From the NCBI RefSeq assembly GCF_016793825.1, contig NZ_JAEULM010000003.1, forward strand, positions 62,001 to 126,000: a stretch of DNA of 64,000 nucleotides, written 5' to 3'. The position numbers and the translations under genes were made by a program. This document shows, in pieces, positions 32,566 to 39,744 of this stretch (its first letter is position 1; every line of letters begins with the position of its first letter). The notes below the pieces were generated by a model that was not told the DNA's origin, ran no database searches, and saw only the letters and a list, made by a program, of their open reading frames with translations. This DNA comes from Sphingopyxis sp. (GTDB lineage Bacteria; Pseudomonadota; Alphaproteobacteria; Sphingomonadales; Sphingomonadaceae).

Positions 32566-33159
32566 ATGACCTATCTGCTCGCCGCGACCGCCGCGGCTGC
32601 TGCCGTACCGGCAACGGCGCCCGCCGCCGTCACCGTGCCGGTAACCCCTGGCCAGTCGATCAGCGCGGCCGAAGTCGCCGCCTATATCGATCCGCGCGAA
32701 ATCGCGTCCTTTCTGCCGCCGCCGCCGCCGACCACCGAAATGGTCGCGATCAGCGACAGCTTCTTCAATCTTCTTGAGAATATCACGATGGTGGCGCTGT
32801 TCGTGATCGGTTTTTTCCTGCTTGCGCGCCTGCTGCACGCCTGGATGCTCCACCGGTCGATCCGCCGCGCGCTCGAGGCGAAATCGGACTCCGCGCTGGC
32901 GATGATCGACAAGCTCAACAAGCCGTACGAACATATCGGATTTACTCGCACGGGTGACGTCGGAGGCGACGATCGCAATGGGCTGGTGCTGATCGCGCTG
33001 GGACTGGCAATGGCAGGCTTCGGCTTGATTCAGGGGCATGAGCAACTGATCCGTATCTCGGCAGGCGCGGCGCTTTTTCCCGGCTTTGTCGGGGCCGCGC
33101 TCCTCTATCGCCGGCGCCTTGCCCGCGCCGCCGCTGCCGAGGAGCGCACCGCTGCGTGA
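32566..33159 (+). CDS. DUF6249-type membrane protein
   Basis: Membrane protein of 197 residues: an N-terminal hydrophobic/Ala-Pro-rich segment that may be a signal peptide, a helix at about 74-95 (ITMVALFVIGFFLLARLL), a basic cytoplasmic segment and two helices near 140-180. DUF6249 proteins are common next to ECF sigma factors in sphingomonads, as here. AAGGAGG ends at 32559; of three tandem ATGs (32560, 32563, 32566) the last has the right spacing. It is followed directly by the sigma-factor gene. Role unknown, possibly sensing. Confidence 0.75.
   Translation: MTYLLAATAAAAAVPATAPAAVTVPVTPGQSISAAEVAAYIDPREIASFLPPPPPTTEMVAISDSFFNLLENITMVALFVIGFFLLARLLHAWMLHRSIRRALEAKSDSALAMIDKLNKPYEHIGFTRTGDVGGDDRNGLVLIALGLAMAGFGLIQGHEQLIRISAGAALFPGFVGAALLYRRRLARAAAAEERTAA
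33139..33144 (+). promoter_or_regulatory. Shine-Dalgarno suggesting a CTG start for the ECF sigma gene
   Basis: GAGGAG seven bases before an in-frame CTG (33152). The only standard start codon in this frame before the conserved domain is a TTG at 33086 that has no visible ribosome-binding site. Confidence 0.5.
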
Positions 33160-33694
33160 CACGGCCGGCAGTTCCGATGAGGACGAAGCTCTCAACCAGC
33201 GTGTCGCGGCCGGGGATCGTGCGGCCTTCCAGCTCCTCGTGCTGCGGCACGAGGGGCGGCTGCGCAGTTTTCTGGCGCGCGTCGCGGGCGGAGATGCCGA
33301 CGACCTGGCCCAGGAAGCGTTCGTTCGGGCGTGGCAGCGCGCGGGCGATTATCGCGGCGAGGGGAGCTACGCGGGCTGGATCATCGGGATCGGCTGGCGG
33401 CTCTTTCTCGACCAGCGGCGCACCGCGCGGCGCCGCGAAGCGCTTGGTGCGCGTGATGACGCCCCGACATCGACGGACCCGCGCGGCAGCGCCGACGCGG
33501 CGATCGACGCCAACAGGCTGCTGGCCGGCCTTTCGGCGCAGGAACGCGCGGCGCTTACGCTCTGTTTCGGCCATGGCTGGTCGCACGGTGAGGCTGCCGC
33601 GATCATGGGCGTGCCGCTGGGGACGCTCAAATCGTTGGTCTTGCGCGGGCGGGCAAAGGCGCAGAAGATGATCGCGGAAGGAGCGCAGCGATGA
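33152..33694 (+). CDS. ECF-subfamily RNA polymerase sigma factor
   Basis: Alternative sigma factor of about 180 residues. Region 2 (NQRVAAGDRAAFQLLVLRHE, then DLAQEAFVRAWQRAGDYRGEGSYAGWI) and region 4 (LSAQERAALTLCFGHGWSHGEAAAIMGVPLGTLKSLVLRGRAKAQ region) are both clear. The start is uncertain: I favour CTG 33152 because GAGGAG lies seven bases upstream and the protein then begins about 20 residues before region 2; the alternative is TTG 33086, overlapping the membrane gene by 74 bp. Its stop overlaps the ATG of a small membrane protein that probably acts as its anti-sigma factor. Confidence 0.88.
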   Translation: MRDTAGSSDEDEALNQRVAAGDRAAFQLLVLRHEGRLRSFLARVAGGDADDLAQEAFVRAWQRAGDYRGEGSYAGWIIGIGWRLFLDQRRTARRREALGARDDAPTSTDPRGSADAAIDANRLLAGLSAQERAALTLCFGHGWSHGEAAAIMGVPLGTLKSLVLRGRAKAQKMIAEGAQR

Positions 33695-34017
33695 CGCCGC
33701 CGGACGAGAGCGAGATCGAGACGATGCTGGCGGCCATGCTCGCGCCGCCCGAACGGCCGGGCGACCGCGTCTTCACAGCGCGCGTTGATCGGGCGATCGA
33801 CGTGCAGGCCGCGCTGGTGCGTGCCGAACGCCGGTTCTGGCGTAGCTTCGCTTTCGAGGCGCTGGCGATCGGCGCGCTACTCGCCGCGTTGTGGCTCCTG
33901 TCGTCGTCGTCGCTGCTCGCCCCGCTCGCGGGATCGGCACAGTGGGGCCTGGCGCCGCCCCTGTTGCTGATCCTCGCCCTCTGGTTCGTGGGGACGCAGC
34001 GCCTGCGTCAGACCTAG
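33691..34017 (+). CDS. Putative membrane anti-sigma partner
   Basis: Protein of 108 residues with a charged, helical N-terminal half (residues 1-45, cytoplasmic size for holding a sigma factor) and two hydrophobic helices (about 50-70 and 82-100). It shares ATGA with the ECF sigma gene, which is the standard arrangement for an anti-sigma factor, though no zinc HxxxCxxC motif is present. It ends in a 4-bp overlap with the convergent XpaC-like gene. Assignment rests on position and topology. Confidence 0.7.
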   Translation: MTPPDESEIETMLAAMLAPPERPGDRVFTARVDRAIDVQAALVRAERRFWRSFAFEALAIGALLAALWLLSSSSLLAPLAGSAQWGLAPPLLLILALWFVGTQRLRQT

Positions 34018-34742
34018 CCGATCGGCTGATCCTCGCCCTCGATGCCCTGATATTTGAGCTGGAGATACCGTTCGCGGGTGGCGAGTTTGTCCAGTTCGCC
34101 CGCGGCAAGGCTTCGTGCCGCGTCGCCGATTTCGCGTTCGAGCATGGTCAGTCCGCCCACGAGGGTTTCGTCTGGGGTGCGGCCGGCGTGTGCTTCCTTG
34201 CGGAGGCCCGCCGGGATGCGTTGATAGCCTGCGACGAGTTCGGGGAGATCTTCGCCAACGAGCTTGCGGATGTTCGCCGCCGCCGGGCTGGCGGCATCGA
34301 GCGTCTGGAGCTGCGGCGCCAGCAGGTCGAGCTGGACGCCGATGCCGTCGACAAGCTGGCGCGCGGGTGCGGGCAGCGCCGGGCGCTGCGCCTCCAGCCA
34401 GATTTCGGTGCGGCCGGCGAGCTGCTTGAGATCGGCCTTGGGCAAGTCCTGTTGGCGCGGTTCGGGAAAGGGCGGCCATTTGCCGAACAGCACGGCGACG
34501 CCGATCAGCAGCACGAACAGGGCAAGGAGCCCGGTGAATCCGAGCGGCTGGATCAGCGCGCCGAACACGGCGGCCCCGATGAGCACGATACCGCCCGCGA
34601 TCAGGACGCGGCCCAGCTTTTTGTACAGATGCTGACGGCGCAGCGCGACGCTCTTCGTACCGATCGGACGGCGGCGTTCGCGCGATCGCTCGATCGCCGA
34701 CGTGGCCGAAAGCCGAACCTTGTCGACTTCACTCATGCTCAT
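34014..34742 (-). CDS. XpaC-like membrane protein next to TelA
   Basis: Protein of 242 residues: basic N-terminus, two transmembrane helices (about 45-65 and 68-86: VLIAGGIVLIGAAVFGALI, FTGLLALFVLLIGVAVLFG) and a long helical cytoplasmic C-terminal domain with likely coiled coil. Genes of this kind, often annotated as 5-bromo-4-chloroindolyl phosphate hydrolysis protein, regularly accompany telA, as here with a 5-bp gap. The biochemical role is not known. Confidence 0.78.
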   Translation of the reverse strand: MSMSEVDKVRLSATSAIERSRERRRPIGTKSVALRRQHLYKKLGRVLIAGGIVLIGAAVFGALIQPLGFTGLLALFVLLIGVAVLFGKWPPFPEPRQQDLPKADLKQLAGRTEIWLEAQRPALPAPARQLVDGIGVQLDLLAPQLQTLDAASPAAANIRKLVGEDLPELVAGYQRIPAGLRKEAHAGRTPDETLVGGLTMLEREIGDAARSLAAGELDKLATRERYLQLKYQGIEGEDQPIG

Positions 34743-34747
34743 CGGTC

Positions 34748-35959
34748 CTAGCCTTCGAGCGCGGCGAGCGGACTGTCGGCACCGCCGACGCTTGCCTGCG
34801 CCTGGCTCGCGCCCTCGGCGCGCGCGATATAGCCTTTCGACTTGGCGACCTCGCCCTCCAGCGAGGTCACGGTCGTCTTCATGGTGTCGAGCGCTTTCAG
34901 CTTGAAGGTGTCGATCGCGTCCATCGTATCGTAGATATTCTGGAAGGCGCGGCTCAGCGTTTCCATCGGGATCGTGCTCGACGCCGCCTGTTCATGGATA
35001 CGGGCGGTGTTGTCCTTCAGCATCTTGGACGTGCCGTCGATGATGTTCGCAGTCGTGGTGTTGAGTGCCGTGATCTGCTCGAGCACCAGCTTCTGGTTCG
35101 TCATCGCCTGTGCGACGGTGATCGCGGTCTTGAGCGCGCCGACGGTGGTCGTGCTGGCGCGGTCGACGCCCTTTACCAGTTCGACATTGTTCTTCTTGAC
35201 GAGGTCGAGCGCGAGATAGCCCTGCACCGTCACCGCCATCTGGGTCAGCAGGTCCTGTGTGCGCTGGCGCGCATAGAACAGCGCATTTTCGCGGATGATC
35301 TTGGCCTTCGCGGGATCGGACCCGTCAAGCTCGCCCGCTTTCGCCTCCAGCCTGGCGTCGAGCGTGCCGGCGATGTGGATCATCTGTTCCAGCTTGCCCA
35401 TCGATTCCCACATCTTGCGGCGCTCGACGTCGATGGCGGCATTGTCCATCAACAGCTCGTCCTTGCCGTTGGCAAGCGCGGTCAGGATGCCGCCGATGTG
35501 CGTCTGCGCGCTGCGATACTGGGCGAAGTAGTTGTTGATCTTGCTTCCGAAGATCTTGTCGAGGAAACCGCGCTTCGACAGCAGCTTGCCGTTCGCCGAC
35601 GGGTCGAGCCGTTCGACCGTGGTGCGAAGTTCGATCAGGCTCTGGCCGATGTCGGTATCGCGGTCCATCGCGCGGATCGGGCGATCGAGAAAGCGGTTCG
35701 AATGGCTCGCCGCCTCCAGCATTTCCTTGCGGCCCATGTTGGTGATCTGGTCGACGCGCTTGCCGAACTCGGGGGAGTTTTCATCCTGCGCGACCAGGTC
35801 GTCGATGAAGCTGTCGACGCGCTCCTCAAGCTTCGATTTCTGGTCGGTCGACAGCGGCACAAGACCCGCGGCCTTTTCGGGGGCCACGGTGGGGACAGGC
35901 TCGGGCGGCGTCAGCGTCAATGTCTCGGATGCGGTCGCCGTCACGGTCTCTTCGCTCAT
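34748..35959 (-). CDS. telA: TelA-like toxic anion resistance protein
   Basis: Cytoplasmic all-helical protein of 403 residues of the TelA/KlaA family, linked to tellurite and colicin or stress resistance. Family blocks include FIDDLVAQDENSPEFGKRVDQITNMGRKEM, SNRFLDRPIRAMD, LRTTVERLDPS, and DLLTQMAVTVQGYLALDLVKKNNVELVKGVDRASTTTVGALKTAI in the second half. ATG 35959 gives the family N-terminus; the TTG at 35974 is the other choice. It is the first gene of a pair with the XpaC-like gene. Direct involvement in tellurite resistance is unproven; many homologues are housekeeping envelope-stress proteins. Confidence 0.88.
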   Translation of the reverse strand: MSEETVTATASETLTLTPPEPVPTVAPEKAAGLVPLSTDQKSKLEERVDSFIDDLVAQDENSPEFGKRVDQITNMGRKEMLEAASHSNRFLDRPIRAMDRDTDIGQSLIELRTTVERLDPSANGKLLSKRGFLDKIFGSKINNYFAQYRSAQTHIGGILTALANGKDELLMDNAAIDVERRKMWESMGKLEQMIHIAGTLDARLEAKAGELDGSDPAKAKIIRENALFYARQRTQDLLTQMAVTVQGYLALDLVKKNNVELVKGVDRASTTTVGALKTAITVAQAMTNQKLVLEQITALNTTTANIIDGTSKMLKDNTARIHEQAASSTIPMETLSRAFQNIYDTMDAIDTFKLKALDTMKTTVTSLEGEVAKSKGYIARAEGASQAQASVGGADSPLAALEG

Positions 35960-36033
35960 TCCAGTTCCTTCCAACCTCCAAGTCGACCCTGGCCTTCATC
36001 CTATATGGCATGTGCATCTGTATTGTTCAAGCA

Positions 36034-36993
36034 CTACACCTCTGCGGAACGCGCCAGCCCCGGCGCGATCCACGCGGAGATGACGAGCTGCGCCATATGA
36101 TAGACGAGGATCGGGACGAGTACCACGCCCGCGATTGCGGGGGGAAACAGCGTCGCGGCGAGCGGCGCCCCCACGGCGATGCTCTTTTGCGCGCCGGCAA
36201 AGAGCAAGGTGATGCGGTCGGCGTGACGCAGGCGGAGCACGCCGCCGAGCGCCCATGCGCCGCCAAAGGCCAGCGCCAGCAGGGCCGCGACCGCGGCGAA
36301 GGCGACGCCGATCTCGCGGGCGTCGAGCTGGTGCCAGATGCCGCCGACGACCGCCGCCGAAAAGGCGACATAGACCGCGATCGCGATCGAGGTTCGATCC
36401 ATGAAGGTCGCCGCGCCGCGATGCGCGAGAACCCATGGGCGCAGCCAGCGCTGGACGAGCTGGCCGGCGATGAAGGGCAGCAGCAGGATCGCGACGATAC
36501 GCAGCGCCGCCGCGCCGTGGATGGCGCCGGCGCTGCCCGCGAGCGCCGCGAACAGAAGCGGCGAGGCGATCACGCCGACGAGATTGAGCAGCGCCGCTGC
36601 GACGACGCTGGCGGCGACATTGCCGCCGGCCATGCTGCTTGCTGCGGTCGCCGACTGGACGGTCGAGGGGAGGATGCCGAGAAAGAGGAAACCAAGCGCC
36701 AGCGTCGCGGGCAAAAACGGCGCTGTAACCGCCTGTGCCGCGACGCCGAACAGCGGCATGGCGAGGAAGCAGAAGGCAAGGTTGGCGCCCTGCAGTTTCC
36801 AGTTGCGGATGCCGTGCAGCACTTCGTCGCGTGGCAGGCGCACGCCGTTCAGGAAGAAGAGCAGGACGATCGCCGCCGTCGATACGCCCTGTGCGACCGG
36901 CACGGCCGCACCCTCGACCGGCAGAAGGCTGGCGAGCAGGATGGTGGCGAACAGCACCGGGACGAACCGGTCGGGGAAGATACGGGCAAGCAT
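36034..36993 (-). CDS. BASS-family (bile acid:sodium symporter-like) transporter
   Basis: Inner-membrane transporter of 319 residues with about ten helices. FPDRFVPVLFATILLASLLPVEG, LLFFLNGVRLPRDEVLHGIRNWKLQ, the crossover block LGILPSTVQSATAASSMAGGNVAASVV and LLFAGAQKSIAVGAPLAATLFP match the SBF-like/YfeH subgroup of sodium symporters, which has no firmly known substrate. The start at ATG 36993 begins directly before helix 1; longer in-frame sequence upstream is the shadow of the nucleosidase gene. Divergent from that gene by 99 bp. Confidence 0.9.
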   Translation of the reverse strand: MLARIFPDRFVPVLFATILLASLLPVEGAAVPVAQGVSTAAIVLLFFLNGVRLPRDEVLHGIRNWKLQGANLAFCFLAMPLFGVAAQAVTAPFLPATLALGFLFLGILPSTVQSATAASSMAGGNVAASVVAAALLNLVGVIASPLLFAALAGSAGAIHGAAALRIVAILLLPFIAGQLVQRWLRPWVLAHRGAATFMDRTSIAIAVYVAFSAAVVGGIWHQLDAREIGVAFAAVAALLALAFGGAWALGGVLRLRHADRITLLFAGAQKSIAVGAPLAATLFPPAIAGVVLVPILVYHMAQLVISAWIAPGLARSAEV

Positions 36994-37092
36994 GCGGCGA
37001 TGCGATGGCTGGGCGCGGGACGCTTGGCAAGCCCGTCCATCCGATCGCCCGGTATCGCTCGACTCGGCGCGATGGCGCGCTAAAGGGCGGCG

Positions 37093-37746
37093 ATGACCCG
37101 CATCCTCCTGCTCGCCGCGCTTCCCGAAGAGAGCGATGCCCTGTTTCCGGGCGAAGGCGTGCGGGACGATGGTGCTTTCGCCGTCCGCCGCCTCGTCGCG
37201 CATGGCCATGACCTTGTCATCGCCACCTGCGGGCTCGGCAAGGTCAATGCGGCGCTTGCGGCGGGTCTGTTCGGGGCCGACGCCGATTTGCTGTTGATGA
37301 GCGGTACCTGCGGATCGGTCGGCGCCGCGCCGGGCGCCTATTGGCTCGCCGAGGCGGTGCAGCATGATTATGGCGCCGCGCACCCAGGGTTGTTCCGCCG
37401 GTATCGTGCGGGGGCGTGGCCGATGGGCGAGCCCGGCGAGGTGCATTTTACCGCCATGGGCGATCCGGGCCTCGGCTTGCCGCACGCGCGCATCGCGAGC
37501 GGTGACAGCTTCATTGCCTGCCCCGATGCCGCCAGCGGCCTAGCGCGCGATCTGGGCGCAACGCTGGTCGACATGGAGGTCGGCGCGGTCGCGCAGGTGG
37601 CGGCGCGGCTCGGCAAACCCTGGGCGGCGGTGAAGGCGGTGACCGACGATGCAGATGATGCGAGCGGGCATGATTTTCAGTCCAATCTCGTTCGTGCGGC
37701 GCGTGCTGCTGCGTGCGAAATTGAAAAGCTGATCGGATTGTTCTGA
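37093..37746 (+). CDS. Nucleoside phosphorylase-family nucleosidase (MTA/SAH nucleosidase-like)
   Basis: Protein of 217 residues in the PNP/UDP family. ILLLAALPEESDAL at the N-terminus, CGLGKVNAALAAGLF, SGTCGSVG, VDMEVGAVAQVA (Glu binding ribose) and the catalytic Asp in KAVTDDADD match MTA/S-adenosylhomocysteine nucleosidase-like enzymes that cleave the purine from methylthioadenosine or related nucleosides. It is slightly short and divergent, so the specific substrate is uncertain. Monocistronic. Confidence 0.85.
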   Translation: MTRILLLAALPEESDALFPGEGVRDDGAFAVRRLVAHGHDLVIATCGLGKVNAALAAGLFGADADLLLMSGTCGSVGAAPGAYWLAEAVQHDYGAAHPGLFRRYRAGAWPMGEPGEVHFTAMGDPGLGLPHARIASGDSFIACPDAASGLARDLGATLVDMEVGAVAQVAARLGKPWAAVKAVTDDADDASGHDFQSNLVRAARAAACEIEKLIGLF

Positions 37747-37809
37747 CCGTTCCGCGCCCGTCATGGCTGTGCTAGATCAGGTCCCGTATCGGACTAGGGA
37801 GAGGTCGCC

Positions 37810-38736
37810 ATGCGGTACAGATATTCACTGGCTTTGTTTGCGGTCGGCGCAATCGTTGCGGCGCCATGGGCGTATGCGGCGGGCGGCGGTGGCGGAGGCG
37901 GCGGCGCGATGCCCAGCCAGAGCGCGCCTGCCTATGATCCGACGGTCGATTACAAGAAGGGTGCCGATGCCTTTGCGTCGGGCAACTACGCCGACGCAGC
38001 GAAGGCCTTCAAGAAGGTGGTCTCGGCGGTGCCGAAGAATCCACAAGCGAACTATCTGCTCGGCGCGAGCTATATGGCGCAGGGAGATTTCGCCCATGCC
38101 GTAAAGCCGCTGGAGGCGGCGGTACGCTATGACGAGAAGATGGTCGAGGCGCGCCGCGATCTCGGCATCGCGCAGGCGAAGCTTGGCAAAAGCGAAAAGG
38201 CGGCCGAACAGTTGGGGGCGCTGAAGGCGATACAGGAGAGTTGCGGCGGTATCTGTGCCAATGCCGCGAAGCTCACCGACGCGATCGCCAAGGTCGACGC
38301 GGCGATCGCGGCCGGACCGCAGGCGCAAAGTGCGGTCGAGCCCGAGGTTCGGCTGGCATCGGCGGGGTCGCTCGATGCTACCTATGTTGCCGCGGTCTCG
38401 CTGATCAACGAACATCGCTATGAACAGGCGATCGCGACGCTGGACCAGGCATTGTGGGCGGCGGGTCCGCATCCCGACGTGCTGACCTATCTGGGCTTTG
38501 CGAACCGCAAGTTGAAGCGGTATGACAAGGCCGAATATTATTACCGGACCGCGCTGGACATCGCGCCGACGCATCGCGGCGCGCTGGAATATTATGGCGA
38601 GTTGAAACTCGAACGCGGCGACGTGGCCGGCGCCCGGGCCAATCTGGCGAAACTGGAGGGCATTTGCGGCTTTGGATGCCACGAGGTCGATGAACTTCGT
38701 CGCTGGATCGTGGAGGGGCGCTCATCCGCAACCTGA
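37810..38736 (+). CDS. Secreted TPR-repeat protein
   Basis: Protein of 308 residues with signal peptide 1-23 (ending AYA), a Gly-rich linker, and tetratricopeptide repeats: GADAFASGNYADAAKAFKKVVSAVPKNPQANYLLGASYMAQGDFAHAVKPL region, then LINEHRYEQAIATLDQALWAAGPHPDVLTYLGFANRKLKRYDKAEYYY region. Two CGxxC-type Cys pairs (ESCGGIC, EGICGFGC) could be oxidised in the periplasm. It overlaps the following haem protein gene by 13 bp if that begins at 38724. Probably a periplasmic scaffold; no catalytic motif. Confidence 0.88.
   Translation: MRYRYSLALFAVGAIVAAPWAYAAGGGGGGGGAMPSQSAPAYDPTVDYKKGADAFASGNYADAAKAFKKVVSAVPKNPQANYLLGASYMAQGDFAHAVKPLEAAVRYDEKMVEARRDLGIAQAKLGKSEKAAEQLGALKAIQESCGGICANAAKLTDAIAKVDAAIAAGPQAQSAVEPEVRLASAGSLDATYVAAVSLINEHRYEQAIATLDQALWAAGPHPDVLTYLGFANRKLKRYDKAEYYYRTALDIAPTHRGALEYYGELKLERGDVAGARANLAKLEGICGFGCHEVDELRRWIVEGRSSAT
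38712..38718 (+). promoter_or_regulatory. Shine-Dalgarno preceding an ATC codon
   Basis: GGAGGGG, five bases before ATC at 38724, which opens a complete signal peptide in the frame of the haem protein. No ATG, GTG or TTG occurs in that frame between the stop at 38691 and GTG 38763. Confidence 0.5.
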
Positions 38737-39635
38737 TCGCGCTGGCGGCGCTGACCCTTGGCGTGGCCGCGACGCCGGGTGATGCTCCGCCGACGTTCGA
38801 ACAACTGCGCTGGACCGCACCCGGGTCGGAATTGGCGTTGCTGTCGGCGCAGCCGGCATCGTGCCTCGCGAGCAGCGATCCGCTTGTCCGAAGCGGCCGG
38901 GCGCTGTTCGGGGTCCCGACCCTGCTCGGCGGCCAGGCGGCCAAGGCTGGGCTGAGCTGTGCAAGCTGCCATATCAACGGCCGGGACAACCCGCATTTCC
39001 TGCTGTCGGGGGTTTCCAGCGCGCCGGGGACAGCCGATGTTTCCAACAGCTTCTTCAGTGCGGCGCGCGGCAATGCGCGCTTCGATCCGGTCGTGATTCC
39101 CGATCTCGCGATGCCGGGAAAAATATCGCGCGATGTGCGGGAAAAGGCGCTGGAGCCCTTTCTGCGTACCCTGATCGTCGAGGAATTCGGTGGCGCCGAA
39201 CCGAGCGCATCGATGCTGGATGCGCTCGCGACCTATGTGCGCGCCATCCGGCGCTGCAATCCGGACGCGCCGGTTGCGCGGACCCTGAGCGACCAACTCC
39301 GCGGGATCGACGATGGCATGGTGGGAAGCGCGACGATGCTGGAACGCGGCGATGCCGCCGGCGTGCGTCTGTCGATCGCCGCGATCCGCCATCAGCTTGG
39401 CCTGATTTCCGAACGCTACCCCGGTGCGGGTTTCGTGGGTGAGCGGGCGGGGCTGTTGTCGGCGTCGCGGGCCTTGCAGGCGATCGAGGAAGGCGGCGTG
39501 GACGGGAACAGCGATATCGGGCCCGCACTTCGGCGCTGGAAGGGTGATTTCGACAGGCGGCTGGTGCCACGACTGCAGCGCGTCGAGGGGCGTTCGCTAT
39601 ACCGGGAAGATCGATTGGCGCGCGCGCTTCGCTAG
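38724..39635 (+). CDS. Exported single-haem c-type cytochrome-like protein
   Basis: Protein of about 303 residues with one haem c motif, LSCASCHINGRDNPHF. An N-terminal segment IRNLIALAALTLGVAATP is a perfect signal peptide, but it precedes the first standard codon (GTG 38763); using that GTG would cut the signal in half. I therefore place the start at ATC 38724, five bases after GGAGGGG. The rest is helical and resembles haem proteins of the cytochrome c peroxidase or electron-carrier kind, without a second haem. It is coupled to the TPR protein gene. Function unknown; a periplasmic redox role is likely. Confidence 0.78.
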   Translation: MRNLIALAALTLGVAATPGDAPPTFEQLRWTAPGSELALLSAQPASCLASSDPLVRSGRALFGVPTLLGGQAAKAGLSCASCHINGRDNPHFLLSGVSSAPGTADVSNSFFSAARGNARFDPVVIPDLAMPGKISRDVREKALEPFLRTLIVEEFGGAEPSASMLDALATYVRAIRRCNPDAPVARTLSDQLRGIDDGMVGSATMLERGDAAGVRLSIAAIRHQLGLISERYPGAGFVGERAGLLSASRALQAIEEGGVDGNSDIGPALRRWKGDFDRRLVPRLQRVEGRSLYREDRLARALR

Positions 39636-39744
39636 GGTCGGGCGCTCTCGGCAATCATGTTGCGCTGCAGCGACCATTCTGTTAGGGGCGCGGCGTTTCG
39701 CGGCGCTCCGGGTGCTGCCCCCTTCCATCAAGGCTTAAATCCGC

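Noticed and set aside
34748-35959. Dedicated tellurite-resistance operon.
   Set aside because: Only TelA and XpaC-like genes are present; ter or teh genes are absent, and telA-xpaC pairs are common housekeeping genes.
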